Source: Leptolyngbya sp. SIO1E4 (GTDB lineage Bacteria > Cyanobacteriota > Cyanobacteriia > Phormidesmidales > Phormidesmidaceae). From it: a stretch of DNA of 64,000 nt. The DNA lies in NCBI GenBank assembly GCA_010672825.2, contig JAAHFU020000002.1, forward strand, positions 1,500,001-1,564,000, written 5' to 3'. Made by a program: the position numbers and the translations under genes. This document shows positions 52,993 to 62,662 of the stretch, in pieces. The notes beneath the pieces were generated by a model. The model did no database searches. It was not told the origin of the DNA and saw only the letters and a program-made list of their open reading frames with translations. The first letter of the stretch is position 1. Each line of letters starts with the position of its first letter.

Positions 52993-53955
52993 ATGGATTT
53001 CTCAGGCTTGATCAATTACGGCGTTTTTTTCCTGACGTTAGTAAGTATCTACGCCATCCTGACCCTGGGTCTTAATATTCAGTGGGGCTATGCAGGCATG
53101 CTGAATATTGGGGTCGGTGCTTTTTTTGCAGTTGGTGCTTACACGAGCACCCTGGTTTCTGTGGTGCCGAATGATGCCTACGTTGGAGGCTTTAATGCAC
53201 CGGTTATTGTCGGTGTGGTGCTGGCGATGGCACTCGCAGGGGGGTTGGCCTTTTTTGTTGGGCTGATTACGCTTCCTTTACGCTCTGACTATCTCGCCAT
53301 CGCCACCATCGGGATTGCTGAAATTGTTCGCTTAGTGCTCAAGAACGAAGCTTGGCTGACGAATGGCGTGCGCGGCATTGCCGGCATTCCAAAACCACTG
53401 GCCTGGTTAGGCAATAGCCCTTGGCTAATGCTAGGGGTTGTGCTGGTTGCTTTGGGGGTCGTATTTTGGGCCAGCGATCGCGCCTATCGATCACCCTGGG
53501 GGCGCGTGTTGCGAGCTGTTCGGGAAGATGAACCAGCGACCCTAGCTGCGGGTAAGAATGTGATTGGCTTTCGCCTCCAGGCATTCGTGTTAGGCGCTAT
53601 GGTAATGGGGCTAGCTGGTGCCCTCTATGCTCACTTTGTTGGCTTCATTAGCCCCGAAGCCTTTCAGCCAGAATTTGCCACCTTTATTGTTTGGGTCATG
53701 CTCATTGCGGGGGGTAGCGGCAACACTCGAGGGGCTGCTGTCGGTGCCTTCGTAATTTGGGGGCTGTGGTCAGGCACTGAGTTAGCGACTAACCTGTTAC
53801 CCACGGTTTGGATCACCCGGGCAGGTGCCTTGCGACTGCTGCTGATTGGGGTGCTATTGCAGGTTATTTTACTCATGCGCCCAGAGGGTATTTTTCCGGA
53901 ACGGCCCCCCCAAACCAGAACTGTGAAGCGTCGAGCTAAACGGATCCAAGACTGA
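52993..53955 (+). CDS. Branched-chain/neutral amino-acid ABC permease LivM (NatD-like)
   Basis: A 320-residue permease that begins right after the LivH stop (TAG then ATG), so the pair is one transcript. It has about ten helices. LGLNIQWGYAGMLNIGVGAF is the family opening and the EAA-like contact reads RVLRAVREDEPATLAAGKN. The sequence from PEFATFIVWVMLIAGGSGNT to the end is also typical, and the tail is basic (RRAKRIQD). It should import neutral or branched-chain amino acids, or urea-like solutes in related systems, along with unlinked ATPase and binding proteins. No other transporter genes follow; argC is next, in the same direction but 111 bases on. Confidence 0.93.
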   Translation: MDFSGLINYGVFFLTLVSIYAILTLGLNIQWGYAGMLNIGVGAFFAVGAYTSTLVSVVPNDAYVGGFNAPVIVGVVLAMALAGGLAFFVGLITLPLRSDYLAIATIGIAEIVRLVLKNEAWLTNGVRGIAGIPKPLAWLGNSPWLMLGVVLVALGVVFWASDRAYRSPWGRVLRAVREDEPATLAAGKNVIGFRLQAFVLGAMVMGLAGALYAHFVGFISPEAFQPEFATFIVWVMLIAGGSGNTRGAAVGAFVIWGLWSGTELATNLLPTVWITRAGALRLLLIGVLLQVILLMRPEGIFPERPPQTRTVKRRAKRIQD

Positions 53956-54066
53956 GCGATCGCCCTGGGCATAATGTTTTGTCACAAATAAGAGGGGGGT
54001 TGCACAGCGGCTATCGTTATCCTTGTTCCCTAAAAACAACGCGTTATCGGCTAGTAGTGGTTAATT

Positions 54067-55125
54067 ATGAGCGAGTCTGAACAAATCCGCGTGGGCATTG
54101 TCGGAGCCTCTGGCTATGGAGGTATTCAACTGGTGCGGCTGCTGAGCGAACATCCCCATACCCGGATTACTTACCTGGGTGGCAGCAGCAGCGCTGGCAA
54201 GCCTTACACCGACATTTATCCACACCTCAAGGGAGATTTCCCGCTGGTGGTTGAGGCCATCGATATCCAGACTATTTCAGACTGCTGCGATGTCGTATTT
54301 TTATCTCTCCCCAATGGGCTCGCTTTTAACCTGGCCCCGGATCTGCTGTCAAAGGGCTGTAAAGTCCTAGATCTATCTGCTGACTATCGCTTTACGAATT
54401 TACAGACCTATCAAGCTTGGTATGGGGGCGATCGCAGCGATGGGCAAACCAATCAAGAGGCTGTGTATGGGCTGCCGGAATTGTTTCGTGATCCCATCCA
54501 GGAGGCTCGCCTGGTCGGCTGTCCGGGGTGCTATCCGACCGCCAGTCTGCTCGCGATCGCGCCGTTGCTAAAGCAGGGGTTGGCTCAATCTGACAGCATC
54601 ATTGTTGATGCAAAATCTGGTGCTTCTGGCGGCGGTCGTCAGCTCAAAGAAAATCTGCTGCTGGCCGAGGCCGACAACTCCCTAGCTGCCTATGGGGTTG
54701 CTAAGCACCGCCATACGCCAGAAATTGAACAAGTCTGCACCTATCTAGCGGGGCGCGAGGTTCTGGTGCAGTTTACACCCCACTTGGTTCCGATGGTGCG
54801 CGGTATCTTATCCACCGTTTACGCTAACCTGCGTGACCCTGGCCTGGTGCGAGAAGATCTGCACACGATTTATTCGGCGTTTTACCGTCACTGTTCTTGG
54901 GTAACCGTGATGCCCAGCGGCATCTATCCCCAAACAAAATGGGCCTGGGGAACGAACCGCTGCTATCTCAGCATTGAAGTCGATGCCCGCACCGGCAGGG
55001 TGATTGTAATGTCGGCGATCGATAACCTGATGAAAGGGCAAGCAGGACAAGCCGTCCAGTGCCTGAATTTGATGTGTGGGTTAGATGAGCAAGTAGGTTT
55101 GCCCTATCAAAGCTTTTATCCTTAA
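54067..55125 (+). CDS. argC: N-acetyl-gamma-glutamyl-phosphate reductase
   Basis: A 352-residue enzyme of the usual length. The N-terminal NADP fold opens with [19 protein letters not shown]. The catalytic Cys lies in [14 protein letters not shown] (second Cys); downstream, [16 protein letters not shown] and HRHTPEIEQ carry the catalytic His and substrate contacts. It reduces N-acetylglutamyl-5-phosphate to the semialdehyde, the third step of arginine synthesis. Other arg genes are absent, consistent with dispersed arginine genes in cyanobacteria. It is convergent with rlmH. All key motifs are present, so this is a confident call. Confidence 0.97.
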   Translation: MSESEQIRVGIVGASGYGGIQLVRLLSEHPHTRITYLGGSSSAGKPYTDIYPHLKGDFPLVVEAIDIQTISDCCDVVFLSLPNGLAFNLAPDLLSKGCKVLDLSADYRFTNLQTYQAWYGGDRSDGQTNQEAVYGLPELFRDPIQEARLVGCPGCYPTASLLAIAPLLKQGLAQSDSIIVDAKSGASGGGRQLKENLLLAEADNSLAAYGVAKHRHTPEIEQVCTYLAGREVLVQFTPHLVPMVRGILSTVYANLRDPGLVREDLHTIYSAFYRHCSWVTVMPSGIYPQTKWAWGTNRCYLSIEVDARTGRVIVMSAIDNLMKGQAGQAVQCLNLMCGLDEQVGLPYQSFYP

Positions 55126-55191
55126 CCCCTGTCTTGGCCCGGAGATACTGGGCTCAACTGAACAAGGCTATAACCCAGCGATCGCCTTGCT

Positions 55192-55626
55192 TTACTTGTG
55201 GTAGCTACTGCCTTGAAGAATCGTCTTGGCCCGGTATAACTGTTCTACCAAAAGCAATCGTGCTATCTCGTGGGGAAAAGTCATCAGGGAAAGGCTTAGA
55301 CAGGTAACGGCAGCTTCTTTAACGGTCAGGCTAAGCCCTTCTGCGCTGCCGATTGTAAACATCAGGCGATTAGAATCAGCCTGACTCAAAAACTCCGCAA
55401 ACTGAAGTGAAGAGAACGATTTGCCCTCTTCCGTGAGGGCAATCAGGCGATCGCTCCCCTTCAGCAAAGACAGTATCTGTTCCCCTTCTTTATTGGGAGT
55501 AGAGTCCTTGACTTCAATGATTTCGAGTTCTGGCAGCCGCTTTTGATAGACCTCAATGCCCTCACGAATCCAGGGCTTCTTAACTTTGCCGACCGAAATT
55601 AGTTTGACTTTTGGAAAACTGCCCAT
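55192..55626 (-). CDS. rlmH: 23S rRNA (pseudouridine-1915-N3)-methyltransferase
   Basis: A 144-residue SPOUT-class methyltransferase. It begins VKLISVGKVKKPWIREGIEV, then LIALTEEGKSFSS, the SAM-binding FTIGSAEGLS, and the C-terminal MTFPHEIARLLLVEQLYRA with YHK at the end, the RlmH signature. It methylates pseudouridine 1915 in helix 69 of 23S rRNA, using SAM. The size fits (about 140-160). The peroxiredoxin gene is 11 bases upstream in the same direction, so the pair is very probably one transcript. Confidence 0.95.
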   Translation of the reverse strand: MGSFPKVKLISVGKVKKPWIREGIEVYQKRLPELEIIEVKDSTPNKEGEQILSLLKGSDRLIALTEEGKSFSSLQFAEFLSQADSNRLMFTIGSAEGLSLTVKEAAVTCLSLSLMTFPHEIARLLLVEQLYRAKTILQGSSYHK

Positions 55627-55637
55627 TCGCCGAAGTC

Positions 55638-56075
55638 TTATGAACCCATCTCAGCCAAAATGTCTTGAGCATGGGAGTCGGTTTTAACCGTTTCAAAGAC
55701 TTTGTCAACAATACCCTCACTGTTGATGATGTAGGTCACCCGCTTAGAATAGCCGCCACCGTCTACGTCATAGGCTTTGGTGATAGCTCCATCGGGATCT
55801 GCTAATAGGGTAAAGGGCAGGCCGTACTTTTCTTTGAAGGCTTTGTGAGAAGTCTCGTCGTCCATGCTCACGCCCAGCACGACAATATCTTTGTCCTGAT
55901 ACTCTTCATAGTTATCGCGGAAGCTCTGAGCCTCTTTGGTACAGCCAGGCGTATCGTCTTTGGGGTAGAAATACAGCACCACTGTCTTGCCTTTGAGGCT
56001 AGACAGTGTGACTGGGATCCCTGTGTCATTTTGAGCGGTGAAATCAGGCGCAGTTACACCCACAGAAAGAGCCAT
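55638..56075 (-). CDS. PrxQ/Bcp-type peroxiredoxin lacking the resolving cysteine
   Basis: A 145-residue thioredoxin-fold peroxiredoxin. The active site is KDDTPGCTKEAQSFRDNY, with peroxidatic Cys at 45 and catalytic Thr at 42. In 2-Cys PrxQ the resolving Cys is five residues after it (CTKEAC); here residue 50 is Gln and Cys45 is the only Cys, so this is a one-cysteine form that must be reduced by a thiol from outside. It reduces hydrogen peroxide and organic peroxides. Other parts (VVLYFYPKDDTPGCT and ADPDGAITKAYDV) are typical. It lies 11 bases upstream of rlmH in transcription order and so is probably cotranscribed with it. Confidence 0.92.
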   Translation of the reverse strand: MALSVGVTAPDFTAQNDTGIPVTLSSLKGKTVVLYFYPKDDTPGCTKEAQSFRDNYEEYQDKDIVVLGVSMDDETSHKAFKEKYGLPFTLLADPDGAITKAYDVDGGGYSKRVTYIINSEGIVDKVFETVKTDSHAQDILAEMGS

Positions 56076-56294
56076 TGGCAGTAAGCCTCGCTAACGGTAT
56101 CGAGATTGGTCTCTGTTGCTGATCGTAACACCCTGAGTCGAGGTGACTGAGCCGCTGTTGCTATGTAGCGAAAGGCAGAAGTCAAAAGACAGAATTCGAA
56201 GATTCCCGGTTGCCACCAGAGCAGCGCGAAATGTCTAGGGCTTCCCCAAGAAACCAGAGATCTTGCTGCTGTCTCATTCTTTGGAGTGCAGGGG

Positions 56295-57152
56295 TCACGG
56301 ATCTGAATTAGGGGTGAGTATCGTTAAGCACAACCCGGCAAACACCAGAGCTGACCCTATTATTTCGAGCCTGCTGAGACTATCCCCCAACAGCAATACC
56401 GAAAAGGCCATCCCAAAAATAGGGACTAGCAACGAGAACGGAGCCACCCGATTGGGGGAGTAGTGCTGCACTAAATAGGCCCAAAGTCCAAAGCACAAGA
56501 GAGAAGAAACCAGACCTGTATAAAAGATCGTGCCAACCCCTAATGGTGTCAGGGAGCGAATGGCAGCCCATTGGCCTGACTCAAACAGAGCAGACAGCCC
56601 CAAGAGTGGCAGGGGCGGCACGATAGCCATCCACACAACTAAACGAAACCCATTTCCAATTTTGGCCAGCTTGATGCAAATATTGCCCACCGCCCAAGAC
56701 AGGCTAGAGCCTAACACCAAGAGCAGTCCAAGTAGCTGAGCCGTACCGCCGCGAGCAAGGGCGATCGCCCCCATCCCTGAAAGGGCTAACCCGACCCCTA
56801 GCCACTGCTGCCGTCGAGGCATATCTTGTAACACCCAGGTAGACAGCAGCAGGGTAAAGAGTGCCTGCGCCTGCACGACTAACGAAGACAACCCGGCTGG
56901 CATGCCATTCACCATGCCAATGTAGAGAAAGCTAAACTGAAATACCCCCATCACCCAACCAACCCCGAAAATCCAGCGCCAGGGCATCCCTGCTCGCGGC
57001 ACAAATAAAATCGCTGGAAAGGCAATCACCACAAACCTCAATGCGGCAAAGAGCAGCGGCGGAAACTCGCCCAGACCGACCTTAATCGCTACAAACGTAA
57101 ATCCCCACAGAACAGTCGCCAGAACGGCCAGCAGCGTATGTAATCGGCTCAT
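56295..57152 (-). CDS. EamA-type drug/metabolite transporter
   Basis: A 285-residue protein with about ten membrane helices in two EamA halves: LLAVLATVLWGFTFVAIKVG starts the first, and LGSSLSWAVGNICIKLAKI starts the second. LVPIFGMAFSVLLLGDSLS near the C terminus is the family's typical final segment. The YedA/RhaT-like DMT family exports metabolites such as amino acids or purines; the substrate cannot be read. It differs by eye from the DMT gene at 38558-39493. It is transcribed alone, with gaps of about 220 and 170 bases on either side. Confidence 0.9.
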   Translation of the reverse strand: MSRLHTLLAVLATVLWGFTFVAIKVGLGEFPPLLFAALRFVVIAFPAILFVPRAGMPWRWIFGVGWVMGVFQFSFLYIGMVNGMPAGLSSLVVQAQALFTLLLSTWVLQDMPRRQQWLGVGLALSGMGAIALARGGTAQLLGLLLVLGSSLSWAVGNICIKLAKIGNGFRLVVWMAIVPPLPLLGLSALFESGQWAAIRSLTPLGVGTIFYTGLVSSLLCFGLWAYLVQHYSPNRVAPFSLLVPIFGMAFSVLLLGDSLSRLEIIGSALVFAGLCLTILTPNSDP

Positions 57153-57323
57153 GAATTCACTCAGCTAAGACCCAGGTCAGTGCAAACTCTGGGGTCGTTC
57201 CTTGGCCAAAACTCTAGTTTTAGGATGATGAGGTTAATCCTCCCCAAGCTGCAGAAGGCACAGGCAATCCTCCCTCTTTTTCCCCAGAAAGCCCGGGTTT
57301 TGCTTGGATGTGGGAGTTTGGAA

Positions 57324-58004
57324 TTATGGGTTAGCAGGTTGGCAATAGGTCAAAATTGACTTAGAAATCTCAATCCCATTGGCCAGTTGAGGATCCGGTT
57401 GAGGGGTACCAGGGATGGGCTGGAGAGGAATTTCCCCTGCCCAGATAGGCAGCGCATAATCATCGGCATCATCAACGGGAGGGCCAGTGCGAATTTTAGC
57501 GGAAGCTTCCGTGATGGGGAGGGCCAGCACCCACGTGCCTGCTAGCTCTTGAGCATTAGGCGATCGCACTTCGTCCCATCGGCCAGGCACCACATGATTG
57601 GTGAACGCTTCCAAGGCAGCGAGTTTCTCAACCGGATCTTGCACCAGGGTCGCTTGGCCAAACACCACAACCGAGCGATAGTTCATAGAGTGATGAAACG
57701 CAGATCGCGCCATTACTAGCCCGTCTAACAGCGTCACAGTCACACAGACATCAATGCCTCCTTCCAGCGTTCGTAAAAGGCGACTCGCCGGAGACCCGTG
57801 AATATACATCACATCCTCAAGTCGTCCATAGGCTGTAGGAATCACGAAGGGCTGACCTTCATGGGCAAACCCAACATGACACACCAAACCCGTATCAAGA
57901 ATGGCATGAACGGTGGCGCGATCATACTGGCCTCGTTTAGGGACTCGCTTAATCCGGTTGCGCTCGGTTTTGGGAAAAGTGTTTGCAGATTGGGTCATGG
58001 TCAC
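57324..58004 (-). CDS. Pyridoxamine 5'-phosphate oxidase-like FMN-binding protein (NimA-like)
   Basis: A 226-residue cytoplasmic protein of the split-barrel FMN family. VPKRGQYDRATVHAILDTGL opens the domain, and GFAHEGQPFVIPTAYGRLED and YIHGSPASRLLRTLEGG are characteristic of the NimA/PNPOx_12-type group, along with MARSAFHHSMNYRSVVVFGQ. Such proteins bind FMN or related flavins or heme; in nitroimidazole-resistant bacteria relatives reduce the drug. The function here is not known. An ATG and a second ATG two codons on are both available. It is followed 170 bases upstream by the phzF gene, also minus strand, but there is no evidence for an operon. Confidence 0.88.
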   Translation of the reverse strand: MTMTQSANTFPKTERNRIKRVPKRGQYDRATVHAILDTGLVCHVGFAHEGQPFVIPTAYGRLEDVMYIHGSPASRLLRTLEGGIDVCVTVTLLDGLVMARSAFHHSMNYRSVVVFGQATLVQDPVEKLAALEAFTNHVVPGRWDEVRSPNAQELAGTWVLALPITEASAKIRTGPPVDDADDYALPIWAGEIPLQPIPGTPQPDPQLANGIEISKSILTYCQPANP

Positions 58005-58174
58005 TCCGCTTCATCACAAACTGTTTCGTCGCAAACGGTGGAACATGCAGTCACTGTCGTCAAGATCAGGCTGGGATCGGGGCATTTCCCTGGGATCTGG
58101 CACGAGTGCTGGCGGCACATTGGGCTTACGGGTGCATCAGAGTTGCCGGTGTGAAAGCCGTCATCAAGGATGGG

Positions 58175-59017
58175 TTACTCCTGGGGGGCTGGCACTGGTG
58201 CAGACAATAGCAGACCTTTCAGGACCGTGACAGCTTGCCCGCTGATTAACACCCGCTCTCCCTGGAATTGCACCTTAAGAATGCCTCCCCGTGCGGAGAC
58301 CTGCTGAGCCATCAAGTCTGATTTGCCCAACTTGGCCTGCCAATAAGGGGTTAGAGAACAATGGGCAGCCCCGGTAACTGGGTCTTCATTAATGCCTATA
58401 GCTGGGGCAAAGTAACGAGAGACAAAGTCAAATTTCGGATCGTCAGCTGGAGCCGTGACAATAACCCCTTGCACTGGCAGCGTTCTCATCATGCCAAAGT
58501 CGGGTTGGAGCGATCGCACATAGGCTTCAGATGCAAGCTCCACCAAAAAGTTAGCATCTGCGGAATCGCCACTGCATCCGGTATAGCTTGGCTGCAGCCC
58601 CCGTAAGCTTTTGAGTAGCTCTGGTGTAGCAGCAATGGCGGTCACAGGCCGGGCCGGAAAATTCAGCGTGATCCACCCCTCAGCCTGAGTTGCGGTTAGT
58701 AATCCACTCTGGGTCTGAAAGCGAGCCGTCTGGGTTGCAGACAAATAACCCTCACTCCAAAGGACATGAGCACTTGCTAGGGTTGCATGTCCACAGAGAT
58801 CCACTTCTGCGGCGGGAGTAAACCAGCGCAAGTGATAGCCCTCTTCAACGGGATATAGGAAAGCCGTTTCTGACAGGTTCATTTCTGCTGCAATCGCCTG
58901 CATCCAATCAGCATGGGTGGCAGCCGGCAGCACACACACAGCGGCTGGATTACCGCCAAAAGGGCTATCCGTAAAGGCATCAACTTGCAAGATATTAATC
59001 GGGGCAGAAACACGCAT
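58175..59017 (-). CDS. PhzF-family isomerase
   Basis: A 280-residue protein when started at ATG 59017 (MRVSAPINILQVDAF); an upstream ATG at 59110 would add 31 poor residues and is unlikely. The PhzF fold is a diaminopimelate-epimerase-like double domain: QVDAFTDSPFGGNPAAVCVL opens it, with LSETAFLYP (catalytic Glu of the ETAF type), RWFTPAAEVDLCGHATLASA and NEDPVTGAAHCSL in the second half. Known members isomerise trans-2,3-dihydro-3-hydroxyanthranilate; most bacterial ones have unknown substrates. No phenazine genes are present, so phenazine synthesis is not implied. The promoter region upstream is shared with the divergent pentapeptide gene and has strong inverted repeats. Confidence 0.9.
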   Translation of the reverse strand: MRVSAPINILQVDAFTDSPFGGNPAAVCVLPAATHADWMQAIAAEMNLSETAFLYPVEEGYHLRWFTPAAEVDLCGHATLASAHVLWSEGYLSATQTARFQTQSGLLTATQAEGWITLNFPARPVTAIAATPELLKSLRGLQPSYTGCSGDSADANFLVELASEAYVRSLQPDFGMMRTLPVQGVIVTAPADDPKFDFVSRYFAPAIGINEDPVTGAAHCSLTPYWQAKLGKSDLMAQQVSARGGILKVQFQGERVLISGQAVTVLKGLLLSAPVPAPQE

Positions 59018-59116
59018 AGCTTTTGGAAGTTGAGTAAAGCATGGGGTGAATGCCCTCCATAATGGCTCAGAAATGGCATCGCTGCGATTTCTAATCTCGT
59101 TGGCAGCCATTCACTG

Positions 59117-59171
59117 TATCGATAGATCTCTTCGAGATCTTGCTCAGATGTTTATCTGTTGTCTATCGATA
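59117..59171. promoter_or_regulatory. Nested inverted repeats in a divergent promoter region
   Basis: TATCGATAGA (59117-59126) and TCTATCGATA (59162-59171) form a perfect 10-bp inverted repeat 35 bases apart; each arm contains the self-complementary ATCGAT. A second hairpin, AGATCTC-TTC-GAGATCT (59124-59140), overlaps the left arm. It lies between the divergent phzF and pentapeptide genes, so it may be an operator for both. Confidence 0.4.
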
Positions 59172-59236
59172 TCGTGGTCAAGGTTCAGCGGTTTGCTTAA
59201 AGTAAGAGAAAGTTGGAACTTAATGTAATTGATTTT

Positions 59237-59737
59237 ATGGGTATGCGCGGGTTAACTCGGTGGGTATGGATGGGACTCTGGGTCGGCGTTATGTTGCTGG
59301 GGTTAATGGGTGTGCCTAAAGGCGCGATCGCTGCAGAGGACTTTACCTACGCCAATCTCACCCTGCGTTCCTTTGCGGGTGAAGACCTCTCCGGTTCGTC
59401 TCTTGCGGCGGCTGAAGCTCGCGATGCCAACTTTGAGAATGCTGATCTAAGCCAAACTATTTTAACCAAAGGCTCTTTTTACAAAGCTCACATGGCTGGG
59501 GTTAACTTAACGGAGTCCTTTGCAGATCGGGTTACGTTTGATGAGGCAGATTTAACGAACGCTATTGTCGTAGATGCCATCATGACGAGTACCAGCTTCA
59601 AAGATGCCACCATCGAGGGGGCCGATTTTTCAGGAACGATCTTAGATCGCTATCAAATCATACAGATGTGCCAATATGCCGATGGTGTCAACCCAGTCAC
59701 CGGCGTAGCCACTCGTGATAGCCTTGGCTGTCGCTGA
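59237..59737 (+). CDS. Exported pentapeptide-repeat protein (lumen/periplasm type)
   Basis: A 166-residue protein from ATG 59237 (an in-frame ATG at 59243 is also usable). A signal peptide (about 5-33, LTRWVWMGLWVGVMLLGLMG) ends near AIAAED, so the mature protein is probably in the thylakoid lumen or periplasm. The mature part has A(D/N)Lxx repeats: FENADLSQTILTKGSFYKAH, MAGVNLTESFADRV, FDEADLTNAIVV and GADFSGTIL, giving a right-handed beta-helix of about four turns. The tail carries two Cys residues (QMCQYADGV and DSLGCR), as in lumenal pentapeptide proteins with a disulfide-rich end. Function of this class is not established. It diverges from phzF. Confidence 0.88.
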   Translation: MGMRGLTRWVWMGLWVGVMLLGLMGVPKGAIAAEDFTYANLTLRSFAGEDLSGSSLAAAEARDANFENADLSQTILTKGSFYKAHMAGVNLTESFADRVTFDEADLTNAIVVDAIMTSTSFKDATIEGADFSGTILDRYQIIQMCQYADGVNPVTGVATRDSLGCR

Positions 59738-59778
59738 TATTGGGGTGTCGTTAACTTAGTTGCCGTTATACAAAAGCC

Positions 59779-59806
59779 GTAGAGGCACCCATTGGGGCAC
59801 CTCTAC
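59779..59806. terminator. Imperfect hairpin after the pentapeptide gene
   Basis: GTAGAGG (59779-59785) and CCTCTAC (59800-59806) form a 7-bp stem, with internal CCC/GGG pairing across a two-base mismatch. It lies in the 132-base gap between the convergent pentapeptide and icd genes; no T run is present. Confidence 0.45.
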
Positions 59807-59832
59807 AGGCAGCAAATCAGATAACCAAATTG

Positions 59833-59869
59833 AACGACTAGGGTAGAGGAAATACGCCCCTAGTTGTTC

Positions 59870-59878
<9 letters not shown>
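59833..59878. repeat. 10-bp perfect inverted repeat overlapping the icd stop
   Basis: AACGACTAGG (59833-59842) and CCTAGTCGTT (59869-59878) are exact inverse complements; the right arm covers the last codons and TAG of icd on the minus strand. Inner bases can also pair (CTAGGG with CCCCTAG). It probably ends the icd transcript, though no T run is seen. Confidence 0.5.
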
Positions 59879-61297
<1,419 letters not shown>

Positions 61298-61578
61298 GTC
61301 GTTACGCTAAGTTTACTGAACGGTGATTAAGATACGATGTTTACTCTACATTGCTGGTAGTCATGGCTGACTGTCGGTGCCCTGAAATACGGAATGGCTC
61401 AGTTTGCGCAACTTCCAGATAATGTAGATTAAGCGTACTGGTAGACTTCAGGTCAGGCGGAGGTGTCAAACTCGCAGCCCATTTAGGCATCTACCTGTTT
61501 GACGCAACCGTTTCTAGCTGTGTACAGCGCCCTGTTTACGAGTCGTTTGTGGTGAGAGGATTATCGTTGATACCTGAC

Positions 61579-62310
61579 ATGAGCAGTTCTATTACGAACA
61601 ACCCACAGTCATCTGTAGAACTGCTGGAGTCTTTAAGGGGCCAGCTGCAGAGTGCTTCACCTAAAAAGCAACTCTTGCTGCTGCCGCAGCTGTTAGAGGC
61701 TCAAGCACCTGGATATCAGGTGCTGATGGAATTTCTTTTGGCGGCCAAGCCGCAAATTCCCGCGACGGTGAGTGCAGGACGTGCACTACAGCTCCTACAC
61801 CAAGTGCAAGATGCCAAAGTTAAAGACTTTTTGGCAGAGCATTTCCCAACAGGGTTAGTGTCTCTCCCCTCGGCATGCGAGGTTGACTATTCAGACGTTC
61901 AAACGGCACTGGTTCAACAAGACTTTGAACTGGCTGATCGTTTAACCCTGCAGAAAATGTGTGAACTGGCTAGCCCGATGGCAGTTAAGCGCAAATGGCT
62001 CTACTTCACCGAAGTGAATACCTTCCCCGTTATTGACTTGCAGACGCTCGATCAGCTTTGGTTTGTGTATTCCGAAGGCAAATTTGGCTTTTCTAGACAG
62101 CGAGAAATTTGGCTGGGAGTCGGTAAAAACTGGGAAAAGCTATGGCCTAAAATTGCCTGGAAAGAGGATAATCTTTGGACCCGTTATCCGAATGGGTTTA
62201 TTTGGAATCTTGAAGCTCCTGCTGGCCACTTGCCCCTGACTAACCAGCTACGAGGCGTCAGAGTGATGGATGCATTAATGAATCATCCTGCTTGGGAAAC
62301 GTCTCCCTAA
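61579..62310 (+). CDS. gun4: GUN4-domain protein (Mg-chelatase activator)
   Basis: A 243-residue protein from ATG 61579 (a GTG at 61549 would add ten). The N-terminal helical bundle (about 10-95: LLESLRGQLQSASPKKQLLL) precedes the GUN4 core (about 97-230): DYSDVQTALVQQDFELADRL, the MxxL segment, then FPVIDLQTLDQLWFVYSEGK, FGFSRQREIW and WKEDNLWTRYPNGFIWNLEA, the porphyrin-binding half. This two-domain order, with a helical N domain, is that of characterised cyanobacterial Gun4, which binds protoporphyrin IX and Mg-protoporphyrin and stimulates Mg-chelatase in chlorophyll synthesis. Size agrees with about 230-240. Chelatase genes are not nearby. It diverges from icd. Confidence 0.93.
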   Translation: MSSSITNNPQSSVELLESLRGQLQSASPKKQLLLLPQLLEAQAPGYQVLMEFLLAAKPQIPATVSAGRALQLLHQVQDAKVKDFLAEHFPTGLVSLPSACEVDYSDVQTALVQQDFELADRLTLQKMCELASPMAVKRKWLYFTEVNTFPVIDLQTLDQLWFVYSEGKFGFSRQREIWLGVGKNWEKLWPKIAWKEDNLWTRYPNGFIWNLEAPAGHLPLTNQLRGVRVMDALMNHPAWETSP

Positions 62311-62662
62311 GGGGTTTAATGCCTCGGGTTTGAAATTTACCGAACAATGAATTACCTGTTTTAACGGAATATCCGAGAAGACACCGGTCTCTTTGGATCT
62401 CAGTAGAACTGTTCCGTGTAAATTCTGTTGGCTTATTCTAAGGGGCGGCTTTTTTCGCAGGCCAGAATAATAAGCTACCAGGACTTTTCAGAGGATTTTC
62501 CCAGAAACTTTATTAGGTCTTTAAAGAGTCCGTAATAACCGATGATCTCACTGAATAAGCGGCTGTTTTTTTGACACTAAATACTGCAGGTTACGTTTAG
62601 AGTTGAATCAATATCGGGAACATTGATTTTATACAAACTCAGACTGAGCCAACATTAAATCA
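62311..62662. other. 352-base intergenic region
   Basis: This gap lies between gun4 and the GAF/kinase-like gene. It is AT-rich, with an imperfect stem whose arms are GCTTATTCT (about 62431) and AGAATAATAAGC (about 62464), with a T6 run in its loop, and a T7 run near 62566. Either could be a terminator for gun4 or part of a leader. I see no tRNA or small gene. Confidence 0.45.

Noticed and set aside
61434-61448. NtcA-like site between icd and gun4
   Set aside because: GTA and TAC are nine bases apart rather than eight and no -10 element is correctly placed, so chance is as likely.
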